From Azospirillum thermophilum (GTDB taxonomy: Bacteria; Pseudomonadota; Alphaproteobacteria; Azospirillales; Azospirillaceae): DNA of 64,000 nucleotides. Positions 29,487-37,430 of this stretch are shown piece after piece; positions within the stretch are counted from its first letter, which is position 1, and the number at the start of each line of letters is the position of its first letter. The stretch is from NCBI RefSeq assembly GCF_003130795.1, contig NZ_CP029353.1, positions 821,501 through 885,500 of the forward strand, given 5' to 3'. A program made the translations under genes and the position numbers. Under the pieces are notes generated by a model. It was given only the letters and a program-made list of their open reading frames with translations. It was not told the origin of the DNA and ran no database searches.

Positions 29487-29684
29487 TCACGTAGCCTGCT
29501 CAAACACCATTGCCCCACTGTTGACCCAGCCAACCACGTCAGAGCGGCGATAGCGGACGGATCGGGTTCCCATTTGAATGGGAGCAGGAAAGCGCCCAGC
29601 GCAGCGCATCCGCCACAGCGTCGTGCGACTCACGCCAAGCATCATCCGCACTTCGGACTCTGTTAAAACCAGCTTCTCAGTCAT
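29487..29684 (-). CDS. AlpA-family excisionase/regulator
   Basis: 65 residues with the AlpA/MerR-like winged helix: LTESEVRMMLGVSRTTLWRM, then GRFPAPIQMGTRSVRYRRSDV, and the family's W at VGWVN. AlpA proteins act as excision directionality factors or activators of integrase genes in P4-like elements. Lies 120 bp inside the left attachment site. Ends in TGA and contains no TAG. In the same frame, a TAG lies immediately before the ATG, so a longer product would arise if that TAG is read; there is no sign that this is intended. Confidence 0.85.
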   Translation of the reverse strand: MTEKLVLTESEVRMMLGVSRTTLWRMRCAGRFPAPIQMGTRSVRYRRSDVVGWVNSGAMVFEQAT

Positions 29685-29893
29685 CTAGCGCCTATCGGAT
29701 TTCCGGTCGCGCGGGATTGCGGACCAAAAAGCCGTTGGGCTTCCGGATCCAAGAGGTTGGGCACCTCCCACATAGAAGGTCGGCAGGTCTCCTCTATAGG
29801 GAGGATTTAGCCCGACCTCCGCATAGCGTGGTCGCTCTTGAGGAACAAAAAGGGAACATGGTATCGTCTGTGCTGGGTTGCGGAGAGGGAACG

Positions 29894-30106
29894 ATGAGGG
29901 CGGAACGATTTGGTACTTTAAGTAGCTACATGGCGCGCGGCGCACGCATCCCGCTCCGCTGCCGCCTATGCGGCCATGCGGCAGATGTCGATCCCGCACC
30001 CCTTGCGGAGCGAATCGGCGCAGACGCCGATCCGAACGCTCTGAACTGGAAGTGTTCACGCTGCGGCGCATTTGGTAGCCAGATCGGCATCAGTCGACCA
30101 AAATGA
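29894..30106 (+). CDS. Small zinc-ribbon protein
   Basis: 70 residues. Two CxxC pairs (LRCRLCGHA and WKCSRCGAF) about 30 residues apart suggest a zinc ribbon. A good ribosome site (GGAGAGGG) lies 4 bases before the ATG; the frame stays open further upstream but without coding character. Ends in TGA and is followed by a hairpin terminator. Similar small zinc proteins are common in temperate phages and their role is mostly unknown. Confidence 0.65.
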   Translation: MRAERFGTLSSYMARGARIPLRCRLCGHAADVDPAPLAERIGADADPNALNWKCSRCGAFGSQIGISRPK

Positions 30107-30110
30107 CCAA

Positions 30111-30128
30111 GGGGCCGAAACCGGCCCC
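30111..30128 (+). terminator. Intrinsic terminator
   Basis: GGGGCCG-AAAC-CGGCCCC followed by TCTGTCT, five bases after the zinc-ribbon gene's stop. Confidence 0.7.
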
Positions 30129-30134
30129 TCTGTC

Positions 30135-30251
30135 TCACCACGCAACGAAGTAACCTCTCTCCCATCCTCCAAGCCGCCGCACCTTACGAAGCGCCGCCCG
30201 CTTCGACATGTGGACGCTCAGTAGGTCATCTCCACTATATACAAGGTACAT
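30135..30251 (-). CDS. Small phage protein, 38 residues
   Basis: MYLVYSGDDLLSVHMSKRAA onward, basic, ending GYFVAW and TGA. A strong ribosome site (AGGAGAAGG) lies five bases before the ATG and just after the stop of the upstream gene at 30264, so the two are coupled. Not recognised. Reads as a real gene because of the ribosome site and operon position. Confidence 0.5.
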   Translation of the reverse strand: MYLVYSGDDLLSVHMSKRAALRKVRRLGGWERGYFVAW

Positions 30252-30263
30252 CGCGCCTTCTCC

Positions 30264-30530
30264 TCACACAGCGGCGCCGCTCGACACCGTGCCGCGAAGC
30301 TCGCGGCACTCCGCCCTAACTGCTTCAAGCTCGGTACGGATCGACGCAGCATAGTTAAGCACATCACAAACAACCGCAACCATCCCGGACATTAGATCCC
30401 GTTCCGAGATGTTTGCTCCAATATCACGCTGTAGCCTATCCAAGTGATCTACAAGAGAATCAAAGGATCCGCTCTCAAACATGCGTGCCTCATCATCATA
30501 TGTGTTATTGTGATAAAAAGTGTTACCCAT
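30264..30530 (-). CDS. Hypothetical phage protein, 88 residues
   Basis: Acidic protein with probable helical segments (SFDSLVDHLDRLQRDIGANI; SIRTELEAVRAECRELRG, likely a short coiled coil near the C-terminus). Ends in TGA. Not recognised. Upstream of its start lies an AT-rich stretch with a TTGACT box. Followed by the 38-residue gene. Confidence 0.55.
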   Translation of the reverse strand: MGNTFYHNNTYDDEARMFESGSFDSLVDHLDRLQRDIGANISERDLMSGMVAVVCDVLNYAASIRTELEAVRAECRELRGTVSSGAAV

Positions 30531-30635
30531 ATCGTTTTATCAAGTCAACGGTAAAAATGCGGCTAAATAATAATATGGTAAAGCCATATTCTGTCCGGCT
30601 CCGCCGGATCATGTGTCGTCAAGGGCCGCGTATTT

Positions 30636-30645
30636 AAAGTACTTT
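30636..30645. promoter_or_regulatory. AAAGTACTTT palindrome, copy 1
   Basis: Ten-base perfect palindrome that recurs at 36882 and 39050 in the element, in the latter two extended outward to 12 and 18 bases. Candidate operator; this copy lies between two gene clusters. Confidence 0.4.
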
Positions 30646-30720
30646 GCCAAGCGCGCGGAGCGAACGGTTTAGGCATTAGAGAGAACCAGCGGATTTCATC
30701 CGGCCACATCCCGCCGCCAA

Positions 30721-30755
30721 AAGAAGGCGCTTCACTTCTGGTGAAGCGCCTTCTT
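30721..30755 (-). terminator. Terminator of the tape-measure operon
   Basis: Perfect 15-bp stem AAGAAGGCGCTTCAC / GTGAAGCGCCTTCTT with a 5-base loop. On the minus strand it directly follows the TAA of the last gene and ends in a T run. Confidence 0.9.
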
Positions 30756-31007
30756 TTAAATTAGGCTGTCTAGAGCATCCTCGGCCGTCTCGACATAAAA
30801 CCGAGCAAAGACGTTCTGCTGTTCCGCATCGTCCACTAGGGTGTTACTCCAGACTTCCTGAGTAACACGCTTGCGAAGATCCGGCTTAATATCCTTCTCT
30901 ATGCACTTATCGACTGCCTTTTTGCTTGCATTTGGCAGCTTCTCCCGACACATCTCGGCAATATCTCCAAGGATAGCCGCTATATAATCTTCTCTTGTGC
31001 TATACAT
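30756..31007 (-). CDS. Hypothetical phage protein, 83 residues
   Basis: Last gene of the tape-measure operon. Mostly helical: MYSTREDYIAAILGDIAEMC, then a KKAVDKCIEKDIKPDL stretch and an acidic C-terminus. The ATG lies five bases after the previous gene's TGA. Ends in TAA at the edge of the operon terminator. Contains no TAG codon. Not recognised. Confidence 0.65.
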   Translation of the reverse strand: MYSTREDYIAAILGDIAEMCREKLPNASKKAVDKCIEKDIKPDLRKRVTQEVWSNTLVDDAEQQNVFARFYVETAEDALDSLI

Positions 31008-31012
31008 TACTC

Positions 31013-31324
31013 TCACACCAAGTTGTTGAAGTGCTGACGAACAATTGCGGAATGCGATCCGTCGCGTGTAGGATCCATCCCGCACGCGATGTCAGCCGCG
31101 AACGCGACAACAAATGTCCCCATCGCCATGCAATCATCCTCTGATTTGTTAAGTCCGCTCTACCAATTACTTTGGCTAAACAGGATGTCAGCCAATTGAT
31201 AAGCAGGCTTAAGTTTACGATGCGCAAGACGTCTAAGCGTATCGCTCGTGCAGTTCTCCATGTATGTCTCATACGCGGCCTTTTTTACGCCGCGAATGCA
31301 TGCCAGTCTCAAAATATTACTCAT
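31013..31324 (-). CDS. Hypothetical phage protein with an in-frame TAG, 103 residues
   Basis: Starts MSNILRLACIRGVKKAAYET with GGATGG upstream and runs to a TGA at 31013. Codon 55 is TAG (plus-strand 31160-31162): the text reads FSQSNW, TAG, SGLNKSEDD and continues for 48 more codons (FVVAFAADIACGMDPTRDGS) with no other stop. Both halves keep the same base composition and the next gene follows closely, so the whole reads as one gene if TAG is sense. Under the standard code only a 54-residue fragment would be made. Not recognised. Confidence 0.7.
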
Positions 31325-31336
31325 CAAGTCCATCCT

Positions 31337-31942
31337 TTATTCTGGTAGCTTGCTAACCACATCAACCCTGAAGCAGCCATTTTTGACGGTGTAGAGCCAC
31401 AGCCGCCCGCCAGAGGCTGTGCGTCCGGCCGTAGAATAGGTTTGGTGTTGCACGAGCGCGGCCTTCTTCAGCAGTTCCGCGCCTCCCTTCGGCGGCAGGG
31501 TCGCGCCGACAAGGGCCGGATACAGGTGGATGCCGTCCCCGAGTTCCCTCACACGGGCGGGGACACAGGTTGCAGTCTGCTCGACGGTGTTGAATTCGAC
31601 CGCTGAGACCTCAGCCGCCCGCACACGCTTGCGCTCAGGATCGTACCCGGCAATCACGTAAAGTTCGCCGTCGTCCAGGTCCCAATAGTCAATGGCCTCG
31701 TCAAGCCCGACGCGGGCAATCTCGCATAGGTCATCGAAGGACGTTGCGTCGGTGGATTCGATGTGATTGACGAGACGCCACGTCACAAGCTGAGTGCCCT
31801 ACCCGCAAAGGGCAATACCCTTTGCGGGTAGACACACTACTTTTGTCATCGCGTGTTTGGGCTGATACTCCAGGTCAAACGCCAGTTCATCGCAGAGGAT
31901 TTCCGCCCTCGCGGCTGTTAATGACAGGTTGAAAATTGACAT
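31337..31942 (-). CDS. Hypothetical phage protein with an in-frame TAG, 201 residues
   Basis: The ATG at 31942 has AAGGA upstream and follows the tape-measure stop by 12 bases. The frame reads MSIFNLSLTAARAEILCDEL, reaches TAG at codon 48 (31799-31801), then continues GTQLVTWRLVNHIESTDATS to a TAA at 31337. The second part is well conserved in character (YVIAGYDPERKRVRAAEV). The TAG lies at the 3' foot of a perfect 14-bp hairpin. Probably a phage morphogenesis accessory; not recognised. Confidence 0.7.
31799..31831 (-). other. Perfect RNA hairpin spanning an in-frame TAG
   Basis: CTACCCGCAAAGGG pairs completely with CCCTTTGCGGGTAG around a 5-base loop. On the coding (minus) strand the last three bases of the 3' arm are the TAG of the 31337-31942 gene. 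No T run follows, so it is not an ordinary terminator. Confidence 0.6.
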
Positions 31943-31954
31943 GTTAGTCCTTCA

Positions 31955-34591
31955 TTAGCTTAGATCAACCGCAACGAATTGCGGAACAATGACAGGGCGC
32001 GCAATGGCAACAAATGCCATTTCTGCCAGCGCCTTCGTGAAGATGTCCTTCAGGCTGTCGGTAAAGTCGCGGAACGTCACCTTCCCGCCCTTCAGCATCT
32101 TGGCAAAAAGGTCTTCCCACGCATCGCCGATATTGTCGAAAGCCCTCAAAAAGGCGCCTTCCATCGTGTTGGTTTGCTTGGCGATGTCGATTGCGGCGCT
32201 CTGATAGGCGTTCACCAGTTCCGGAGTCATCTTTCCGTTGTCGGAGAGGATCTTGAAACTCTGCTGTAGACGATCCAACCCAAGGCGAAGCTTCGTCTCC
32301 CCGTCGCCGTAGTGTTCAAGGATCGACTGCCCTTCCTACGCCGCCTTGGCGTACTCGCGGGAGGCTTCCACGGCTTCCAGCTTCAACCGGATTTCCTCGC
32401 GGGTGGATGCAAGATCCTTGTCCTTCGCGTCCAGTCCCAGCGCGCGAAGCTGTCGCTCCACTTCGATTTCACGGGAGACCTTGGCGTATGCGTCGGCACC
32501 GTCCAGCGTCGCCGCTGCGAGGCGCTTGGTTTCCTCCGTCTCGATTCCCAGATCCTTCGACCGCTTCAACGCCTGTAGCTTGAGCGTTTCCGCTTCGATG
32601 GCGCGGAACCCTGCCTGTAGCTCGTTCAGGCTCACGCCTGCGCGCTGGGCTAGGTCATCCAGCGAAGTGGGAATAATCTTCGCCTGCTTGGCGAAGTTGG
32701 TGAGGAAATCCACGGTGCGTTCAAGCGCCTTTGTATCAAGCACAGTCATGTCGCCCATGGAGAGCGCTTCGGCTGCTACCTTCGCATTGGCGAGTTCAAG
32801 CCGCAAAGCGGAGTATGCTACCTCCGTGCGCCACACGGCTTTTTCTTCCGTCGTCATGGACTCGGCTGCCTTGTTGGCGCGCTCAATCGCCGCGTCGCGG
32901 GTTTGGGTGATGGCGTCCAGCGTGGTCTTGTAATCCTCAGCCGAGATAAAGGGCTTGGACTGGTCCAGCTTCTTAAGCGATTCCTGATATTCCGCGTTCG
33001 CTTTGAAGACCGGATCGTTGGCTTTCCGCAGTTCGGCGGCACCGCGCTTCGCAGTGTCAATCCGCTGCTGCCAAGCCCGTTCGTCGGCTGACATAGCCTA
33101 TTCTCCTGCCTCAACGGCGGAACGGAGCATATCCGTCTGAATTCCATCCAGTTCCTTCACCAGTTCGGCGCGTTGATTCTGGAGCCCCTTCCGCATCCAA
33201 CTGATGGGGTTGTGAGCAATCTGCGAATTAATGGTGTTGATTTGGCTCTACAGGTCAGCAGCGCGTTCCTGCGGCTTTGGACCGGCAAGGAAGTTGTTCG
33301 CCGCTTGAAGGGCTTTCTCCGGGAGCTATAGGAAGAACTTGTACAAGTCAGAGAGATGCAGTTTGTTATCAAGATTGATTAGAAGCTGATCCCACTAATT
33401 CGAGATCCCAGCGTTTATCTGTTCAACGGTCCGGGGAATGGTAGAGAAATCCTTGTTCACCTGATCCGTCATGTTGCGCAGCGCTTTCAACACAACATCG
33501 GTTGTGATTAGCCCCTCGCTGGCAAGGCTCTTCAGTTCCCCGGTCGTTACGCCCATCGTGCGGGCGATCTCCCGAGTCAGGGCGGGCATGTTCTCGGCAA
33601 GGGACCGGTACTCGTCCCCCTGAAGGCGTCCGCTGGCAAGAGCCTGTGACAGCTACGTCAGGGAGGAAGCCGCTTCCTGCGCCGTCTGACCGGACACCTT
33701 GCCCAGCTTCAGGAAGGTTTCGGTAAGGCTGGAAACGTCGCTGTTCGCCAAGCCGATGTCCTTGCCGACACCCGCGAACCGGGCCATGGCCGAACCCACG
33801 TCGCCCACGGCCACGCCAAGGCGGTTCGCGATGGCGACCGTATCGGCGTACAGCACCTTGGCCGATTCCATGCTGCCGCTCGAAGCGTTCAGCTTCCCGA
33901 TCAGCAGGTTCATGGCGTCAACCGGCCTTGCCATAGCCGCGCCCGCTGCAAGGGCCGCTGCGCCCAGTACGGTGAAGCCCAAGGCAACCCCGCCGATGAC
34001 ACCCACAGCCGCACCAGCGGCCACGCCAGCAGCGCGTAGGCCCGTTGCAACCGCGCCCACGTCTCGTGCGACGCCGCCCGCCGCAGGGGACAAGGTGCCA
34101 AGTGCGGAGATGACTCCACCAAATCCCCGGTTCAGGGTCGGGAGAAGGCCGTTGGTGCGCGCGATCTCATGATTGAGAGTGTTCATGCTGCGGGCGAATT
34201 CGCCCTACGCCTTCGCGCCTTCCATGGACCGGGCACCGAACGTCTGGAGGGTGCTGCTGTAAGTGGACAGGGCTGCGCGGGCGCGGTTGATCATATCCGC
34301 GTTGCCGTCCATCTATCGCCCAATGCGCTGAACCATAGATTCGGTGCGGGTAAGAGCGGCCTGATAGGCGCGCTCATTGGCAAGAGCCTGCCGAGCGATA
34401 TCGACGGCGTTGCGCCCGGCATTCGATCCACCCGAGCTACCGGGACGGAAGTTGGAACCACCCGGCGCGTTGGCGCGGGCCTGGATATCGGACAGGCGCC
34501 GGACCTTGCGTTCCGTCTCGGTGACGAACTGATCGACCTGCTTCTAAGCTGCGGAGAAATCGATACTCGCCGAAAGAACAAAATCACTCAT
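31955..34591 (-). CDS. Phage tail tape-measure protein with nine in-frame TAG codons
   Basis: 878 codons from ATG (MSDFVLSASIDFSAA; AGAGGAG eight bases upstream) to TAA. It holds a lambda-like tape-measure region: a long Ala/Gly hydrophobic stretch (residues ~160-210), the conserved LSQALASGRLQGDEYRSLAE block, coiled-coil segments, and the C-terminal AWEDLFAKMLKGGKVTF block. TAG occurs at codons 16, 93, 129, 313, 399, 422, 448, 498 and 752; there is no in-frame TAA or TGA and no frameshift. At codon 313 the residue before LSQALASG is usually Gln in relatives known to me, which suggests TAG means Gln. Under the standard code it would be ten fragments. It sets tail length in siphovirus- and myovirus-type phages. 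Confidence 0.85.
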
Positions 34592-34826
34592 AATCATAAC
34601 TCCTCTGATGTTCTTGTGGAGCTATCACAGCGTGATCGCGAAAAAAATCTACTGAGATCAAAATCTATCCGCTGCGCCCCCTCCCGCGTCGCTCAACATA
34701 ACCAGCGAACATTCCTTTTCTGAACGCTCGCCGGATCGTCTCGGGATGCTTACCAACTAAGCTCGCAAACTGATCTACAGTCAAAAATGACCGTACAGTT
34801 TCGGAATATTCTTGAAGAAATAACAT
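34584..34826 (-). CDS. Small helix-turn-helix protein with an in-frame TAG, 80 residues
   Basis: ATG at 34826 with a strong AGGAGG upstream. Reads MLFLQEYSETVRSFLTVDQF, then ASLVGKHPETIRRAFRKGMF, an HTH_17-like helix-turn-helix, then VERRGRGRSG, TAG (codon 54), ILISVDFF and on to a TGA at 34584, eight bases inside the tape-measure start. The part after TAG supplies the expected final beta strand of such excisionase-type folds, so the TAG looks like sense. First gene of the tape-measure operon. Confidence 0.7.
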
Positions 34827-34852
34827 AGCTCCTCCTGACTAAAACACGCAGT

Positions 34853-34858
34853 ATTATA
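34853..34858 (-). promoter_or_regulatory. Promoter -10 box of the tape-measure operon
   Basis: Perfect TATAAT on the minus strand about 25 bases upstream of the HTH gene; the -35 region (TTCCAA) is weak, which suggests an activator. Confidence 0.5.
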
Positions 34859-35076
34859 CGACATTTTGCTGTATATTGGAAGTCATTGGAGCAATATGCT
34901 TGAGTAATTAAAGAGATTTAGTAGGTCAGCGGTTAGCATCGGGAGTGTATCCGCTCCAAATGCACCATCCGCGCCGATAGCGAATCCAGTTTGATCAACC
35001 TGCGATCCGGGCGCTGGATCGAAACGGCGGTGTTGGTGTAATACTATTGAACCAACATTTCTCGTGGCAGGTAAAA

Positions 35077-35436
35077 ATGCTCGTTAGGGCAGCAATAGCT
35101 ATAGCGCTAATCGTGGCCGCAACCTCCGCTGCAAACGCCGCGCAGAAGACTAATAACGCCAAAATGATTCAGCAGTGCGATCAAACTCTTCGAGAGTATC
35201 TGGTGGCTCCGCTGGAGGCAAAGAAGATGTATGGAGGCTACGGGCAGTATCCGGACGGAAGAGTGTTCGTGAGTATATGCTTCCAAGCCCGCAACTCCAT
35301 AGGAGGTTTCGGAACGGCTGGTGGAGAATGCATATTCAATGTATCCGGCATCATGACGGATTCTCATATGGGACAGTCATCTGTGCAGAACGCGGCTATA
35401 TGCGCGATGGCGGAAAGTCTATCTAAGAAAAAATAG
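35077..35436 (+). CDS. Secreted small protein (phage cargo), 119 residues
   Basis: Signal peptide (MLVRAAIAIALIVAATSAANA) and a mature part with three cysteines (QQCDQTL, VSICFQARN, GGECIFNV, then AICAMAES) and a Gly-rich centre. Ribosome site GGCAGG. It stops at TAG, and a terminator hairpin starts directly behind that TAG; reading through would add only seven residues before TAA. So here TAG probably acts as stop, an important exception in the element. Function unknown; position and secretion suggest a lysogenic-conversion (moron) gene. Confidence 0.6.
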   Translation: MLVRAAIAIALIVAATSAANAAQKTNNAKMIQQCDQTLREYLVAPLEAKKMYGGYGQYPDGRVFVSICFQARNSIGGFGTAGGECIFNVSGIMTDSHMGQSSVQNAAICAMAESLSKKK

Positions 35437-35456
35437 GAACCTTCTGGTTCCTTTTG
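35437..35456 (+). terminator. Terminator of the secreted-protein gene
   Basis: GGAACC-TTCT-GGTTCC followed by TTTTGTT, starting immediately after the TAG at 35434-35436. Confidence 0.75.
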
Positions 35457-35502
35457 TTAACCGTTGACACGCCTCTGACGCAAGCGCCAATGGTATAAGG
35501 AA

Positions 35503-35526
35503 GACCACACTTCGGTGTGGTCTTTT
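35503..35526. terminator. Second, bidirectional terminator
   Basis: GACCACAC-TTCG-GTGTGGTC followed by TTTT on the plus strand. It also lies downstream of the minus-strand antirepressor remnant. Confidence 0.75.
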
Positions 35527-35539
35527 GATCCTCCATTTT

Positions 35540-36101
35540 CTATGCCTTCTTCAGCAACTCGCGGAAGTCAGCTACGAACTTGTTCCTCCTGATTCTTCTG
35601 GAGGATGTCGTAGTCGGCCTTGAGTGCGACGACCTCACCGAACTCCTTCTTCATCTCCCCACGCAGTTCGGCCTTCGCCTGCTCCAGCATCTTGCGGAAG
35701 TCAGGCATGAACTGCTCTGCCGCCGGATGGACGTATGCGCCGTCCTTCTCGATGGAACCCGCGACCGTCATGTTCATGAAGGTCTGGAACTCACGGGCGG
35801 CGGGAGTATTGGAGCGCTGGGCGACGCGGCGAACGGCGGTAGCGTTGATGAACAGCGGGGGACGGCCGCGCTTTTGAGCATAATTTATGATTTTAACCTC
35901 ATCGTCGCGCGCGCCCTGCTGCTTGAGGTAGCCGCTGGCTGCGTTAGTGTTGATGTAGAGCGGCGGACGGCCACGACGATTTTCCGAAACGACGTTTTGG
36001 AAATTCCTGACTTCATCGTCCTTGACGCCGTGGATCGCGGTGCGATCCGGCGAACAGCAGCAGCGTTCAGGAAGGCCGGTTCGTGAACGCTGCTGTTGAT
36101 C
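35540..36101 (-). pseudogene. Antirepressor C-terminal gene lacking its Bro-N domain
   Basis: An open minus-strand frame without a clear start. It contains two imperfect repeats of about 35 residues (DDEVRNFQNVVSEN then RRGRPPLYINTNAASGYL; DDEVKIINYAQK then RGRPPLFINATAVRRVAQRS), continues NTPAAREFQTFMNMTVAGSI and a coiled-coil C-terminus. A further partial copy (FLNAAAVRRIAPRS) lies upstream in another frame. Near 35580 the frame either stops at TGA (QEEQVRS) or, with one base removed, continues NKFVADFRELLKKA to a TAG before a terminator. The FINATAVRRVAQRS part is the end of a Bro-N domain; the rest of that domain lies inverted at 36521. Confidence 0.45.
35794..35852 (-). repeat. 59-bp inverted repeat, left copy
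   Basis: Exact reverse complement of 36758-36816. Encodes FINATAVRRVAQRSNTPAAR in frame in the minus-strand antirepressor remnant. Confidence 0.9.
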
Positions 36102-36520
36102 GGCGGGGCTGCATGGCGGAAACGCCGTTTTTGGGGCGCTTTTTGGGGAGCGAGAACCGCGCGAAAAGCTAGGGTTTCCAACGGGTTGAAGGCGATTTTG
36201 AGTAGCTGTGGAGCTTGGAACCCTATACGCACTATACGTATTTGGAAAAAAAAACGTGTGTTAGCTATACATACAAAAAAAAAGGAAATACCTGTGTGAG
36301 AATAGGTCCCAAGGTACATAGGTCCCCTTTTTTCTTAAAATAGCTAGGATTTTCAACGGTTTGAGAGGTGGGGAGCGTCGTCTAGCAGGCCCGTTTTTCG
36401 GCCATTTTCGCCTAGTAGGCCCCCTCCACGAAGCCCATTCCTGTTCTTTTATTGCTTCTCAACGTGCTATTTTGTTCAATCATTACTTGCACCCCCCTAC
36501 CACTCGTTTGCGTCCGCGCG
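36102..36520. other. AT-rich non-coding spacer of the antirepressor module
   Basis: About 420 bases with no convincing gene. It has poly-A runs and two imperfect direct repeats, GCTAGGGTTTCCAACGGGTTGA (near 36168) and GCTAGGATTTTCAACGGTTTGA (near 36342), plus AGGCCC-rich short repeats. May hold promoters or operators for the flanking genes. Confidence 0.4.
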
Positions 36521-36883
36521 ATGACGCGCGGTGCAGACGCCTTTGGTGGGAAGCCCGTCCGAACCGTCACCGGCAACGGTGAGACTTGGTTCTGCGCCAT
36601 GGATGTGTTCAAGGCGCTTGGGAATGACAACCCCAACGTCGCTGAACTGACCAAATGGTACGGCGTCGAAAATGGCGAAGCGCGCGTTCTGACTAAGAAG
36701 CAGGCTAACATCAGGACGCCTGAGCTTAGGGCCGCTTTCCCCAACCGTGGCCTGACCTTCATCAACGCTACCGCCGTTCGCCGCGTCGCCCAGCGCTCCA
36801 ATACTCCCGCCGCCCGCTTTTACCAATGGGTCGATAGGACGCAGGCATCATTACTGAAGCGGCATTCTGCCAGTGTCCAGTAA
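36521..36883 (+). CDS. Bro-N domain antirepressor
   Basis: 120 residues: a Bro-N domain with FGGKPVRTVTGNGETWFCAM, DVFKALGNDNP and FINATAVRRVAQRS, followed by ARFYQWVDRTQA. Bro-N proteins are phage antirepressors or DNA-binding regulators, normally with a separate C-terminal domain, which this copy lacks. The 59 bp at 36758-36816 are repeated, inverted, in the neighbouring minus-strand gene that has a C-terminal domain but lacks the Bro-N start. Ends in TAA. The upstream frame is open to 36452 but this ATG fits the domain start. Confidence 0.7.
   Translation: MTRGADAFGGKPVRTVTGNGETWFCAMDVFKALGNDNPNVAELTKWYGVENGEARVLTKKQANIRTPELRAAFPNRGLTFINATAVRRVAQRSNTPAARFYQWVDRTQASLLKRHSASVQ
36758..36816 (+). 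repeat. 59-bp inverted repeat, right copy
   Basis: Identical to the reverse complement of 35794-35852, with 905 bp between. Starts on a codon boundary in both genes. Confidence 0.9.
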
Positions 36884-36892
36884 AGTACTTTA
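36881..36892. promoter_or_regulatory. TAAAGTACTTTA palindrome, copy 2
   Basis: Twelve-base perfect palindrome overlapping the Bro-N gene's stop. Confidence 0.4.
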
Positions 36893-36958
36893 CGGAAGAA
36901 GGTCGGTTCCGATCTCCTATGCCAGACGCCCGAAACCATGCTTCAACGATCTGTTGAC

Positions 36959-36982
36959 ATCCTCCCTCTATAGGGAGGATTT
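36959..36982. repeat. Hairpin repeat ATCCTCCC-TCTATA-GGGAGGAT
   Basis: Perfect 8-bp stem. Its 18-base right part CCTCTATAGGGAGGATTT also occurs at 29791-29808. Confidence 0.5.
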
Positions 36983-37038
36983 GGCTTCCAGGGATCTGTC
37001 ATCGCTCCGCATGAAGAATTCCGACCTATTCTCTCGCG

Positions 37039-37248
37039 CTACGCAGTGCCCATCTCCCGCGTATAGCTTCTTGCGACTTCGAGGGGCCAACACTCTCCTT
37101 CGTACTCAAGATCAAGCTGAAGAAGTCGGCGCTCTACGCGAAGGAGTAGCAGCTTTGTCTCCGCGCCATGGCAGGCGCGACTATGCTCGCGCACCAGACA
37201 GACTGCCCTACAGGTGGGGGATTCGCCTGTTACCATGCTGCGCGCCAT
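37039..37248 (-). CDS. Hypothetical phage protein, 69 residues (or 101 if its TAG is sense)
   Basis: ATG with a strong ribosome site (TTGGAGG, seven bases upstream). Basic, with four cysteines (PTCRAVCLVREHSRACHG, GECWPLE), possibly a zinc or HNH-type fold. It ends in TAG at 37039; the frame then stays open for 31 more codons (to TGA at 36943) including MTDPWKPNPPYRG, so this may be a seventeenth in-frame TAG. I did not count it among the sixteen, because nothing in the extension is clearly conserved. Confidence 0.45.
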   Translation of the reverse strand: MARSMVTGESPTCRAVCLVREHSRACHGAETKLLLLRVERRLLQLDLEYEGECWPLEVARSYTREMGTA

Positions 37249-37430
37249 AGCCGTACCTCCAACTTCCAGAGTCGGGAGATTCTACTACTTTTAACGTATC
37301 TGGCGCAGCACGTAATTCGAGGGATGAGAGCGGGAATACGGATATCCACCCGCCGCCGCGCACATAAACTAAAGCCCAGCTTACGCAGCTTTACCTTCAA
37401 GCGAGCGGTGCCCTGTTGCTCGCGGTGATA

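Noticed and set aside
29685..30071. Minus-strand ORF of 128 codons opposite the zinc-ribbon gene
   Set aside because: It overlaps the better-supported plus-strand gene and has no ribosome site; its sequence has no recognisable features and ends in TAG directly before the AlpA start.
33098..34315. The tape-measure region as a set of small separate genes or a plain pseudogene
   Set aside because: All interruptions are TAG in one continuous frame, with no indel and no TAA or TGA. The separate ORFs lack ribosome sites and begin at arbitrary codons. A decayed gene would show mixed stops and frameshifts.
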